Of a DNA stretch of 38,284 nt, positions 16,243 to 23,276 are shown piece by piece. Position numbers and translations under genes: made by a program. Each line of letters begins with the position of its first letter. Within the stretch, counting starts at the first letter, position 1. This DNA is from Prevotella sp. (lineage in GTDB: Bacteria > Bacteroidota > Bacteroidia > Bacteroidales > Bacteroidaceae), in contig JAGAAJ010000067.1 of NCBI GenBank assembly GCA_017615355.1, positions 1 through 38,284 on the forward strand. Direction: 5' to 3'. The notes beneath the pieces were generated by a model. That model saw nothing but the letters and a program-made list of their open reading frames with translations. It did not search any database and was not told the DNA's origin.

Positions 16243-17361
16243 TCAGCGGCGTTGCCGAGCTGACCACCGTTGCAGACGCTTGTACTCCTTCTTCGTCAAT
16301 CGGAGGAAAGAGCCGTGCTGTGGTCCTGTGACGCCCTCGATGTCGACGGGGTCGTGGAAGTTGCGCAGGTGCTCGTCGGCCTTGCAGATGCGATAGTGCT
16401 TCGGGCGATCGCTATACTGGATATAAGCCACACGCCAAGTCTTGTCGCCAATGAGCTGGAAGGCACTTGAGCCCTCACATTTCTTCTTCCCCTCGAAACT
16501 GACATAGTCGTTCTCTACCGGCTCGCCCCATCCATAGGTGAGGTGCTCGCTAGTGGCAGTGTAGATGCCAGGATGTCCACCCTCCTTCTTGATGAGCATG
16601 TGGTAGAGGCCATCGTCGAGCAGGTTGATGTCGGCATCGATAGTGGCGTAGCCCCAGTCGAAGAGCAACTTAGGCTGGGTCAGTTTGGTAAATGACTTAT
16701 CGGCGTAACTATAGTACATACGGTCGTAGGCCTCCTCGGCACTGTTCCACATCGAGTAGTAGATGAAATAACCACCCTTGTCGCCATCGGGCCACACATA
16801 GGCCGGGTCCCAGAAAATCTGCGGCGCCCACACGCGGTTGATGGTGCTCCAGTCCTTGTACACGCTCCCAATGGTGTCAGCGGGAGAACCGCTGAGCGCA
16901 CTATTTGCCTCGTTTTCGTTTTGGTTTTCGTTTTGGTTTTTGTTTTCGTAATAAAAGATCCCCGGCGCCTGCCTATAGTCGAAGGTGACACTCGTCCAGT
17001 GGATGAGGTCATCGCTCTTCATCAGGTCGATGCCGTAGTTATCCCACTTATGCGACTTCGCCACGCACATGTCGGTGGTCACCATCACGAAACCCTTGCC
17101 ATCCCATGAGCGGCAAACGTAGGCATCGCGCTGGCCACCCTCGATGCGGGCGTGTTCCTTTGGGTCGATGACGGCATTGCCGTCAATGATGTCCTCGTAG
17201 TGATAGCCATCGCGGCTCAATGCGTAAGCAGTGTACTCGCCGCGGTCGCTCATGTGGCAATAAAGGTAGCCATAGGTACCCTTTACAGGATTCTGTGCAG
17301 ATAACGTCAACGCAGACGCCATTGTTACGGCGATCAGACTAAGTTTGAAACGGTTTGGCAT
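16243..17361 (-). CDS. Secreted glycoside hydrolase, GH43-like
   Basis: 372 residues from the ATG at 17361 (MPNRFKLSLIAVTMASALTLSAQ, signal peptide). The longer open frame to 17538 crosses two promoters and was rejected. Five-bladed-propeller features: MSDRGEYTAYALSRDGYHYED, VNRVWAPQIFWDPAY (read INRVWAPQIFWDP), ATIDADINLLDDGLYHM with the pKa-tuning Asp, and KKCEGSSAFQL with the likely acid Glu. Relatives act on arabinose- or xylose-containing side chains, so it fits beside the pectate lyase; exact substrate unknown. Residues about 138-150 are an N/Q/E repeat (a 6-bp DNA repeat). It is divergent from the EEP-GH92 gene with overlapping control regions. Confidence 0.82.
   Translation of the reverse strand: MPNRFKLSLIAVTMASALTLSAQNPVKGTYGYLYCHMSDRGEYTAYALSRDGYHYEDIIDGNAVIDPKEHARIEGGQRDAYVCRSWDGKGFVMVTTDMCVAKSHKWDNYGIDLMKSDDLIHWTSVTFDYRQAPGIFYYENKNQNENQNENEANSALSGSPADTIGSVYKDWSTINRVWAPQIFWDPAYVWPDGDKGGYFIYYSMWNSAEEAYDRMYYSYADKSFTKLTQPKLLFDWGYATIDADINLLDDGLYHMLIKKEGGHPGIYTATSEHLTYGWGEPVENDYVSFEGKKKCEGSSAFQLIGDKTWRVAYIQYSDRPKHYRICKADEHLRNFHDPVDIEGVTGPQHGSFLRLTKKEYKRLQRWSARQRR
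16911..16949. repeat. In-frame 6-bp repeat inside the GH43-like gene
   Basis: On the coding strand six successive hexamers of form nAAAAC (GAAAAC, CAAAAC, AAAAAC) encode alternating Asn with Glu, Gln or Lys. The same unit recurs outside genes at 37809-37830. Confidence 0.8.
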
Positions 17362-17385
17362 ATTGACAAATACTAATTTTGGGGA

Positions 17386-17417
17386 CAAATTTACTGGTTT
17401 CTGCACATTTCCCCAAA
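17386..17417 (-). promoter_or_regulatory. Promoter for the GH43-like gene
   Basis: On the minus strand TTTG (17417-17414), exactly 20 bases, then TAAATTTG (17393-17386), 24 bases before the ATG at 17361. Perfect match to the phylum consensus. Confidence 0.78.
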
Positions 17418-17421
17418 TATT

Positions 17422-17453
17422 TTTGCAAGAATCTTCAGATTGTATTATCTTTG
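17422..17453 (+). promoter_or_regulatory. Promoter for the EEP-GH92 gene
   Basis: TTTG (17422-17425), 20 bases, then TATCTTTG (17446-17453), 20 bases before the ATG at 17474. Its -33 box is only 4 bases from the -33 box of the opposite promoter, so both cannot easily be occupied together. Confidence 0.75.
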
Positions 17454-17473
17454 TAGGCAATTTACTACAACCA

Positions 17474-20400
17474 ATGCTTATGACACGCAAGACATTCATC
17501 CCCTCCCTGCTGGCCCTGCTGTTTGCTGTGCAGGTCACAGCACAGGAACTCTACGTAGGGTCGTATAATATCAGATACAAAAACAGCGACGATGCCGCCA
17601 ACGGCAATGGCTGGCAGCAGCGTTGTTCCGTGGTGTGCGATCAGCTTAACTTCGAACATCCTGACGTGTTCGGAGCACAAGAGGTGCTGGAGCCGCAGCT
17701 AAAGGATATGCTCGCGCGACTCGACGGCTATGACTACATCGGCGTGGGGCGCGACGACGGCAAAACGAAGGGCGAGTATGCCGCTATCTTCTACGACAAA
17801 CAGAAGCTACGCCTTTTGGACAGCGGACATTTCTGGCTCTCGGATACACCCGACAAGCCCAGCCTCGGATGGGATGCAGCCTGCATCCGCATCTGCACGT
17901 GGGGATTGTTCAACATTAACGATAACCTTAACCCTAACCTCAACATTAACGATAACGAAAAGGGACTGCAGTTCTATTTCTTCAATCTGCACATGGATCA
18001 TGTGGGCGTGGTAGCACGGCGTGAAGCCGCCAAGCTGGTGGTGGAGCGTATCAAGGAGATGGCAGGCGACACCGTGCCTGTTGTGCTGACGGGCGACTTC
18101 AACGTTGACCAGAACGATGAGATATACAGCATTTTCACACAATCGGGCCTTCTGCGCGACAGCTACACAGCCACACGACTGCGCTTTGCTGAGAACGGCA
18201 CATTCAACGGCTATCATCAGGAGCGAAAGACCGACAGCCGCATAGACCACGTCTTTGTGTCGCCGCAGTTCACCGTCGACCGCTACGGCGTGCTGACCAA
18301 CACCTATTGGACTGACCGGCAGCGTCTGCCCTCGGATCATTATCCCGTGTTGGTCAGACTAGCCCCCCTCAATCCTCCAGAAGGGGAGAGGAGCACAGTC
18401 CCGCAGCCATTCCTTCCCCCCTCGGGGGGATTGAGAGGGGGTGTCAACCCCTTCATCGGCACGGGCGGCCACGGCCATGTGTTCCTCGGTTCTAACGTTC
18501 CCTTCGGCTTCGTGCAGCTAGGGCCGACACAGCACAACCAGGGATGGGACTGGTGTTCAGGCTACCACTACAGCGACTCCATTCTTGTAGGTTTCGGACA
18601 TCTGCACCTCAGCGGCACAGGTGTTGGAGATTTGGGTGACATCGCCTTCCTGCCCGTCCTTCACCCCAACCAGCAGGAGGTGAAGTTCTCGCATCGGTCC
18701 GAGTATGCACGTCCAGGCTATTATTCAGTAATGCTCGACAACGACATCCGAGTGGAGCTGACGTCGACGGAGCGTACAGGCCTGCATCGCTACACCCTGC
18801 CAGCCGACATGCCTGTCGGCTACATCAGGCTCGACCTCAATCAAGGCATCGGCTGGGATAAGGCCACTGACTGCGAGGCACATCAGGAGAGTCCGACCGT
18901 TATCAGTGGCTACCGTTTCTCTGAGGGCTGGGCCAACAACCAAAAGGTGTTCTTCGTGGCAGAGTTCTCAAAGCCCATTGCAATTGACAAAGACGAATCC
19001 ACCGCCAAGGTGCTCAGATTTGCCAATGGTGACCGACCACTATTAGTGCGTATTGGTCTATCGGCGGTGAGCATCGAGGGCGCCAAAGCCAACCTGCAGG
19101 CTGAACAGCCAGGCTGGGACTTTCAGTACACCGTAGCTGAGGCTGGCCGCAAGTGGGAGGAGCAGCTGCAGAAGATCCAGGTGACAGGTGGCACCGACGA
19201 CGAGCGTACCATCTTCTATACCGCACTCTACCATACAATGACCGCTCCATCGGTGTTCTGCGACGTTGACGGCAAATACCGAGGCTCTGACGGCGAGGTA
19301 CATCACCTCTCAGCTCTTACCTCTCACTACTCACCTCTCAATTATACCACCTTCTCGCTCTGGGACACCTACCGTGCTGCCCACCCGCTGATGACGCTCA
19401 TACACCCTGAGATGCAGGAGAACATCGCAACAACGATGCTGAATATATGGCGCGAGCAAGGAAAGCTGCCCGTCTGGCACCTCATGGGCTGCGAGACGAA
19501 CTGTATGGTGGGCAACCCTGCCATCCCTGTATTAGCCGACCTGGTATTGAAGGGACTGACGAAGCAGCAAGACACAGCCTTCGAGGCGATGAAAGCCTCG
19601 GCGATGATGGACGAGCGTGGTCTTAAGCTGCTAAAGGAGTACGGTTATATTCCCTGCGATCTCTTTGACGACAATGAGACTGTAGGTCGAGCTATGGAGT
19701 ACGCCTTGGCCGACTGGTGCGTGGCACGCGTAGCAGAAAAGATGAAACGCAAGGCCGACCAGCAATACTTCGACCAACGTGCTCAGAGCTACCGCAAGTA
19801 TTTCGACCCCGTCACCGGATTTATGCGCGGCGTCGACAGCAACGGGAAGTTCTCCTTCTCAGACGCAGCAAATCCTTTCAATCCTTTCCATTCTGCGCCA
19901 AAGAACCGCGACTACACAGAGGGCAACGCCTGGCAGTACACTTGGCTCGTACCCCACGACGTGCACGGATTGGTGTCACTTTTCGGCACAGAGCAGCGCT
20001 TCGTCTCAAAACTCGATTCGCTCTTCATCGTCGAGGGTGATTTAGGAGAAGAGGCACCGCCCGACATCACCGGTCTCATCGGTCAGTATGCCCACGGCAA
20101 CGAGCCCAGCCATCATGTGCTCTACCTATATAATTATGTGGGACAACCCTGGAAGGGAGCCAAGCTCATCCGCCGCACCCTGAGCGAGCTATACCACAAC
20201 GCACCCGACGGTCTCAGCGGCAACGAGGACGTGGGCCAGATGTCGGCATGGTACATCCTCTCGGCTATGGGTCTCTATCAGGTGGAGCCCGCAGGTGGCA
20301 AGTTTGTTTTCGGTTCGCCGCTGTTCCCCGAGGTGACGATGAACGTTGGCTGTGGCAAGGCCTTTACTATTCGTGCCCTTAACGTCAGTGATGAAAACAT

Positions 20401-20545
20401 CTACATCCAAAGTGCTCGTCTGAACGGCAAGCCCTACACCCGTTCCTACATCATGTACGACGATATCGTGCGCGGCGGCACACTCGAATTTCAAATGGGC
20501 CCGCAGCCCTCAGATTTCGGCACTAAAAAGAAGGACAGGCCATAG
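17474..20545 (+). CDS. Fusion of secreted EEP-family phosphatase/nuclease and GH92 alpha-mannosidase
   Basis: 1023 residues from the ATG at 17474 (a second ATG at 17480 is equally possible); the open frame further up lies in promoter DNA. Signal peptide about 1-22. Endonuclease/exonuclease/phosphatase domain about 23-295: VGSYNIRY, FGAQEVLEPQL (metal Glu), FNLHMDH, VLTGDFNVD, SRIDHVFVSP and SDHYPVLVRL, with all catalytic Asp/His/Asn positions present. Linker about 296-320, encoded by an inverted repeat. GH92 domain about 321-1010: VNPFIGTGGHGHVFLGSNVP, FSLWDTYRAAHPL, VWHLMGCETNCMVG, TEGNAWQYTW, HGNEPSHH and GNEDVGQMSAWY. GH92 enzymes remove alpha-mannose with inversion using calcium. EEP partners could remove phosphate, as on phosphomannan, but that is inference. 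The GH92 part lacks its own signal peptide. Confidence 0.9.
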   Translation: MLMTRKTFIPSLLALLFAVQVTAQELYVGSYNIRYKNSDDAANGNGWQQRCSVVCDQLNFEHPDVFGAQEVLEPQLKDMLARLDGYDYIGVGRDDGKTKGEYAAIFYDKQKLRLLDSGHFWLSDTPDKPSLGWDAACIRICTWGLFNINDNLNPNLNINDNEKGLQFYFFNLHMDHVGVVARREAAKLVVERIKEMAGDTVPVVLTGDFNVDQNDEIYSIFTQSGLLRDSYTATRLRFAENGTFNGYHQERKTDSRIDHVFVSPQFTVDRYGVLTNTYWTDRQRLPSDHYPVLVRLAPLNPPEGERSTVPQPFLPPSGGLRGGVNPFIGTGGHGHVFLGSNVPFGFVQLGPTQHNQGWDWCSGYHYSDSILVGFGHLHLSGTGVGDLGDIAFLPVLHPNQQEVKFSHRSEYARPGYYSVMLDNDIRVELTSTERTGLHRYTLPADMPVGYIRLDLNQGIGWDKATDCEAHQESPTVISGYRFSEGWANNQKVFFVAEFSKPIAIDKDESTAKVLRFANGDRPLLVRIGLSAVSIEGAKANLQAEQPGWDFQYTVAEAGRKWEEQLQKIQVTGGTDDERTIFYTALYHTMTAPSVFCDVDGKYRGSDGEVHHLSALTSHYSPLNYTTFSLWDTYRAAHPLMTLIHPEMQENIATTMLNIWREQGKLPVWHLMGCETNCMVGNPAIPVLADLVLKGLTKQQDTAFEAMKASAMMDERGLKLLKEYGYIPCDLFDDNETVGRAMEYALADWCVARVAEKMKRKADQQYFDQRAQSYRKYFDPVTGFMRGVDSNGKFSFSDAANPFNPFHSAPKNRDYTEGNAWQYTWLVPHDVHGLVSLFGTEQRFVSKLDSLFIVEGDLGEEAPPDITGLIGQYAHGNEPSHHVLYLYNYVGQPWKGAKLIRRTLSELYHNAPDGLSGNEDVGQMSAWYILSAMGLYQVEPAGGKFVFGSPLFPEVTMNVGCGKAFTIRALNVSDENIYIQSARLNGKPYTRSYIMYDDIVRGGTLEFQMGPQPSDFGTKKKDRP
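17912..17957. repeat. In-frame 6-bp repeat inside the EEP domain
   Basis: Seven hexamers AACnnn plus a partial eighth (AACATT, AACGAT, AACCTT, ...), coding alternate Asn residues (NINDNLNPNLNINDN) at about 147-161, between two conserved EEP strands. The first two hexamers are repeated at the end of the array. Confidence 0.85.
18363..18441. repeat. GC-rich inverted repeat pair at the EEP-GH92 junction
   Basis: Two about 28-base copies in opposite orientation (18363-18391 and 18413-18441). Each has CCCCCTC then AATCC then a GGGG tract; the second is the reverse complement of the first with a few differences. They encode the linker (NPPEGERS ... PPSGGLRGG). Each copy is itself nearly palindromic at its centre (CCCCTC/GGGG). 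I know similar CCCTCTCAATCCCC elements as intergenic sequences in Prevotella-like genomes, from memory only. Confidence 0.75.
19307..19341. repeat. In-frame 7-bp repeat array inside the GH92 domain
   Basis: Five 7-base units (CTCTCAG, CTCTTAC, CTCTCAC, TACTCAC, CTCTCAA), coding LSALTSHYSPLN at residues about 612-623, just before the conserved TTFSLWDTYRAAHP. Same unit and peptide as glnN array 1. Confidence 0.8.
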
Positions 20546-20554
20546 GAACCCTGC

Positions 20555-21055
20555 TCATGGAGCTGGAGGCAAATCTGTTAAGTCGCCATCAAAACTGATG
20601 GGATCGCGATGGATTGAGTTCACACGGATGGATGCCTTACCAGTAGTAAACACTTCGATGGTGTAATGGTACTGATCTTCTTGCGTCTTCACGTCAAGGT
20701 CAATCTGTCGGCTGTCATGCTTGGCACCCTTCTCCTGATAATTCAGTAGCGGTGCCTCGAAGTTCAGTCCCTGAGAGACTCCCATCAATGGTGCCCGATG
20801 AGCCTGCCCCAAATAGGGAAGATAGCTGCGCAATGTATCGCCCCGCAGTTCCAAGTAGAAATCAGAGGCCACCGTTCTGGTTCCATATCGCAGGGTACTC
20901 ATCGTTGTAATGTCAATGTGCCATTGGCGCTTTGCCACCGCCTCAGTCACCATCTGCTGTGTCAAAGCCTTCTGCTCAGCCCGCTGCTGTGATGTGGCAC
21001 AGCCGAACAACAAAAGAACGGCAACAGTACAAAGGATATAAAACTTTTCTTTCAT
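20555..21055 (-). CDS. DUF4251 family lipoprotein
   Basis: 166 residues from the ATG at 21055; the frame extends ten codons further but MKEKFYILCTVAVLLLFGCATS is a clear lipoprotein signal with lipobox LFGC. The mature part (VAKRQWHIDITTMSTLRYG, VASDFYLELRGDTLRSYLPYLGQAH read in pieces, PISFDGDLTDL) matches DUF4251, a Bacteroidota-only beta-barrel-like domain where a central glycine-rich YLPY.G motif is conserved. Function unknown; envelope location expected. Convergent with EEP-GH92 at 9 bases. A strong terminator separates it from the upstream ompA-type gene, so it likely has its own weak promoter. Confidence 0.83.
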   Translation of the reverse strand: MKEKFYILCTVAVLLLFGCATSQQRAEQKALTQQMVTEAVAKRQWHIDITTMSTLRYGTRTVASDFYLELRGDTLRSYLPYLGQAHRAPLMGVSQGLNFEAPLLNYQEKGAKHDSRQIDLDVKTQEDQYHYTIEVFTTGKASIRVNSIHRDPISFDGDLTDLPPAP

Positions 21056-21090
21056 TTCTGTCCTGCGGTAATACAAATAACTCAACTAAC

Positions 21091-21155
21091 TAATAAAAAA
21101 TCTGACGTTAGATTATTTCAGCAGAAGTTGCTATGGAAAATAATCCAACGTCAGA
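21091..21155 (-). terminator. Rho-independent terminator of the OmpA-family gene
   Basis: An 18-bp inverted repeat (21101-21118 with 21138-21155, one mismatch; outer arm TCTGACGTT) with a 19-base loop is followed on the minus strand by TTTTTTATTA. It lies 16 bases after the OmpA-type stop codon. Confidence 0.88.
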
Positions 21156-21170
21156 ACTTATGTGGACAAA

Positions 21171-22028
21171 TTACTTGTCTGTCTCAGGAGCCTCGCCGAT
21201 AAGCTCCATGAACTCGTCGAGCTTCGGTGTGATGATGATCTGGGTGCGGCGGTTGCGCTGCTTGCCCACCTCGGTATCGTTGGGCTGCAGGGGGTTGTAC
21301 TCGCCACGTCCACCGGCGGTGAGGCGCTTCGGATCAACGTTGTACTTGTTCTGCAGCTCCTGTACCACGCTGGAGGCACGCAGACATGAGAGGTCCCAGT
21401 TGTTACGGATGTTCTCACGAGAGATGGGCACGTTGTCGGTGTTGCCCTCGACCAGCACGTCGTAGTCCTTGTAGTCAGTGATGATCTTGGCAATCTTGCT
21501 CAGCGTCTCGGCAGCACGCGGGTTAATCTCGTAGCCTCCGCTACGGAACAGCATGTTGTCGGCCAGCGAGATATAAACAACGCCCTTCAGCACCTGCACG
21601 TCGACCTCCTTCAGTTCCTCGCGTGAGAGTGAGCGGGTGAGGTTGTTGGTCAGCACCATGTTCAGCGAGTCACTCTTCGACTTCACCTCTACCAAGTGGC
21701 GGATGTACTGGTTGCTTTCATTAATCTGGTCGACCAACTTCTCAATGCTGACATTGTTCTGGTTGGCATTACTAAGGCTCTTGTCAAGGCTCTCCTGCAG
21801 CTTGGCATACTTTTCCTCGGCGGCCTTCAGTGCCTGCTGCATACCCTTGGCCTGCTCCTCGAGGGCAGTGATGCGGGCGTTCTTGGCAGCCAGGTCCTCC
21901 TTGGTGGTCTGGAGGCTGCTGGTCAGGCTCTTGTTCTCCTCGCGACAGCCCACGAGTTCTTTTTTAGATGCGCAGCTGCTCAGGAGCAGACCTGCGGCTA
22001 ATGCTGTAAAAATAATGTTCTTTTTCAT
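21171..22028 (-). CDS. OmpA-family peptidoglycan-binding lipoprotein
   Basis: 285 residues. A lipoprotein signal (MKKNIIFTALAAGLLLSSCAS) precedes a long coiled coil from about 30 to 110 (KEDLAAKNARITALEEQAKG, LKAAEEKYAKLQESLDKSL). The C-terminal OmpA-like domain at about 150-265 holds LADNMLFRSGGYEIN, VLVEGNTDNVPI, NWDLSCLRASSVVQEL and GKQRNRRTQIIITP: the Asp and Arg that clasp diaminopimelate are present. It should anchor the outer membrane to the cell wall, with the coiled coil as spacer. Single gene with its own terminator. About 138 bases upstream are A/T-rich with a TAnnTTTG box. Confidence 0.93.
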   Translation of the reverse strand: MKKNIIFTALAAGLLLSSCASKKELVGCREENKSLTSSLQTTKEDLAAKNARITALEEQAKGMQQALKAAEEKYAKLQESLDKSLSNANQNNVSIEKLVDQINESNQYIRHLVEVKSKSDSLNMVLTNNLTRSLSREELKEVDVQVLKGVVYISLADNMLFRSGGYEINPRAAETLSKIAKIITDYKDYDVLVEGNTDNVPISRENIRNNWDLSCLRASSVVQELQNKYNVDPKRLTAGGRGEYNPLQPNDTEVGKQRNRRTQIIITPKLDEFMELIGEAPETDK

Positions 22029-22062
22029 ACGTTTTCTGCGTTTAGAGTGTAAAAATCACGTG

Positions 22063-22070
22063 CAAATTTA
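22063..22070 (-). promoter_or_regulatory. Possible promoter -7 element for the OmpA-family gene
   Basis: TAAATTTG on the minus strand, 34 bases before the ATG. No TTTG at the right distance upstream. Confidence 0.5.
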
Positions 22071-22166
22071 ATGATATGACACAGAAAACCACCATTTGCC
22101 TATACAATATTATAAATATTTAACCAGCAAACGCTACTTTTTTTCATTCTTTCAGCACTGCCCAAG

Positions 22167-22742
22167 TCAGTAGAGGAGCAATAGTCCAGCGAAACCTGCC
22201 ATCAAAATTAGCTTGATGGGATTGATTTTGAAGACCTTCGTACCGATAAACGTAGCGACAAAGAGGAAGACGCTAATCCAAAACTGCCAGGCATCCTCCT
22301 TCGGTGTGGAAAAGTTCTCCTTGGTGCACAGCAGTAGTGTGGCAGCAGCCAAGAGTCCCACCACGGCAGGACGCAGTCCGGCAAAGACACTCTGCACCGT
22401 GGGGTGCTTCATGTACTTGATGAAAAGCTTCGAGATGAGAATCATCAGGATGAGCGACGGCAGCACCAGTGCAAAGGTGGACACGCAGGAGCCAAGGACA
22501 GCTGCAGTCTCACCCATGCCTGCATTGTGCACGGCGGTGTAGCCACAATAGGTGGCACTATTGATGCCGATAGGGCCAGGAGTCATCTGACTGACAGCCA
22601 CGATGTCTGTAAACTCAGCCGTCGTCATCCATCCCCAGTGATGCACCACCTCGCCCTGAATAAGCGACAGCATACCATAGCCACCGCCAAAACCGAAGAG
22701 GCCTATCTGGAAGAACGTGATGAAAAGCTGAAGGAAGATCAT
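22167..22742 (-). CDS. Chromate transporter (CHR family), half-protein 2
   Basis: 191 residues, about six membrane helices, one of the two short subunits that together equal a full ChrA. It carries the family motifs FFQIGLFGFGGGYGMLSLIQ and VAVSQMTPGPIGINSATYCG (GGGYxM and the P-G-P segment). It starts with ATG directly after the TAA of the preceding subunit gene, so the pair is coupled and presumably forms a heterodimer with opposite topology. Known members export chromate, but many are of unknown substrate. It is the last gene of the purL transcript. Confidence 0.9.
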   Translation of the reverse strand: MIFLQLFITFFQIGLFGFGGGYGMLSLIQGEVVHHWGWMTTAEFTDIVAVSQMTPGPIGINSATYCGYTAVHNAGMGETAAVLGSCVSTFALVLPSLILMILISKLFIKYMKHPTVQSVFAGLRPAVVGLLAAATLLLCTKENFSTPKEDAWQFWISVFLFVATFIGTKVFKINPIKLILMAGFAGLLLLY

Positions 22743-23276
22743 TTATTCTGTTGGCTTAATGAGTGCACCGTAGACGTAACCTCCAATGGCAGCAAGGAGA
22801 ATGATGAGAATGGGTGAGACACCCATGAGCCAGATGAGCAGTGCGCCGCCGATGGGAATCCAGCAGGTAGCCCAGGTGATGCCGGCACTCTTTGCCAGAT
22901 TGAACGTCGGCACGGCGATGAGTGCCACCACGGCAGGACGGATGCCGCGGAAGATGCTGGCCACGACGGGGTTGTCCTGGAAACGATGGAAGAACATCGC
23001 GATGAGCAGGATGATGAGGAACGACGGCAGACACGTACCCAGACAGGTGATGATGGCACCGGGAATCTTCTTCAGCCTGTAGCCGATGAAGATGCTGATG
23101 TTGGCAGCGAAGACGCCCGGACAGCTCTGTGCGATGGCGATGAGATCGAGAAACTCCTCCTTCGTCACCCACTTATGCTTGTCCACCACCTCTGCCTCGA
23201 TAATAGGAATCATGGCATATCCACCACCAAGGGTGAACATGCCAATCTTGAAGAATGTGCTAAAGAGCTTAAACAT
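22743..23276 (-). CDS. Chromate transporter (CHR family), half-protein 1
   Basis: 177 residues from the ATG at 23276 (MFKLFSTFFKIGMFTLGGGY). The open frame goes eight codons further into purL, but the inner ATG gives the normal CHR N-terminus. Motifs: FTLGGGYAMIPIIEAEVV, LDLIAIAQSCPGVFAANISI and GIRPAVVALIAVPTF. The ATG overlaps the end of purL by 8 bases (purL stop 23271-23269), so it is translationally coupled to purL. The link between purine synthesis and an anion exporter is not obvious. Confidence 0.9.
   Translation of the reverse strand: MFKLFSTFFKIGMFTLGGGYAMIPIIEAEVVDKHKWVTKEEFLDLIAIAQSCPGVFAANISIFIGYRLKKIPGAIITCLGTCLPSFLIILLIAMFFHRFQDNPVVASIFRGIRPAVVALIAVPTFNLAKSAGITWATCWIPIGGALLIWLMGVSPILIILLAAIGGYVYGALIKPTE

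Noticed and set aside
16911-16949. Short regular repeats considered as CRISPR
   Set aside because: Unit of 6 bases with no spacers and no cas genes; it is a coding microsatellite. The same holds for the 7- and 9-bp arrays.
17345-17538. Overlapping longer starts of the two divergent genes (GH43-like and EEP-GH92)
   Set aside because: Both extensions cross the two promoters; clear signal peptides begin at 17361 (minus) and 17474 (plus).
13962-20545. Carbohydrate genes as a classical polysaccharide-utilisation locus
   Set aside because: No SusC/SusD pair or sensor/regulator accompanies them, and the genes face different directions.
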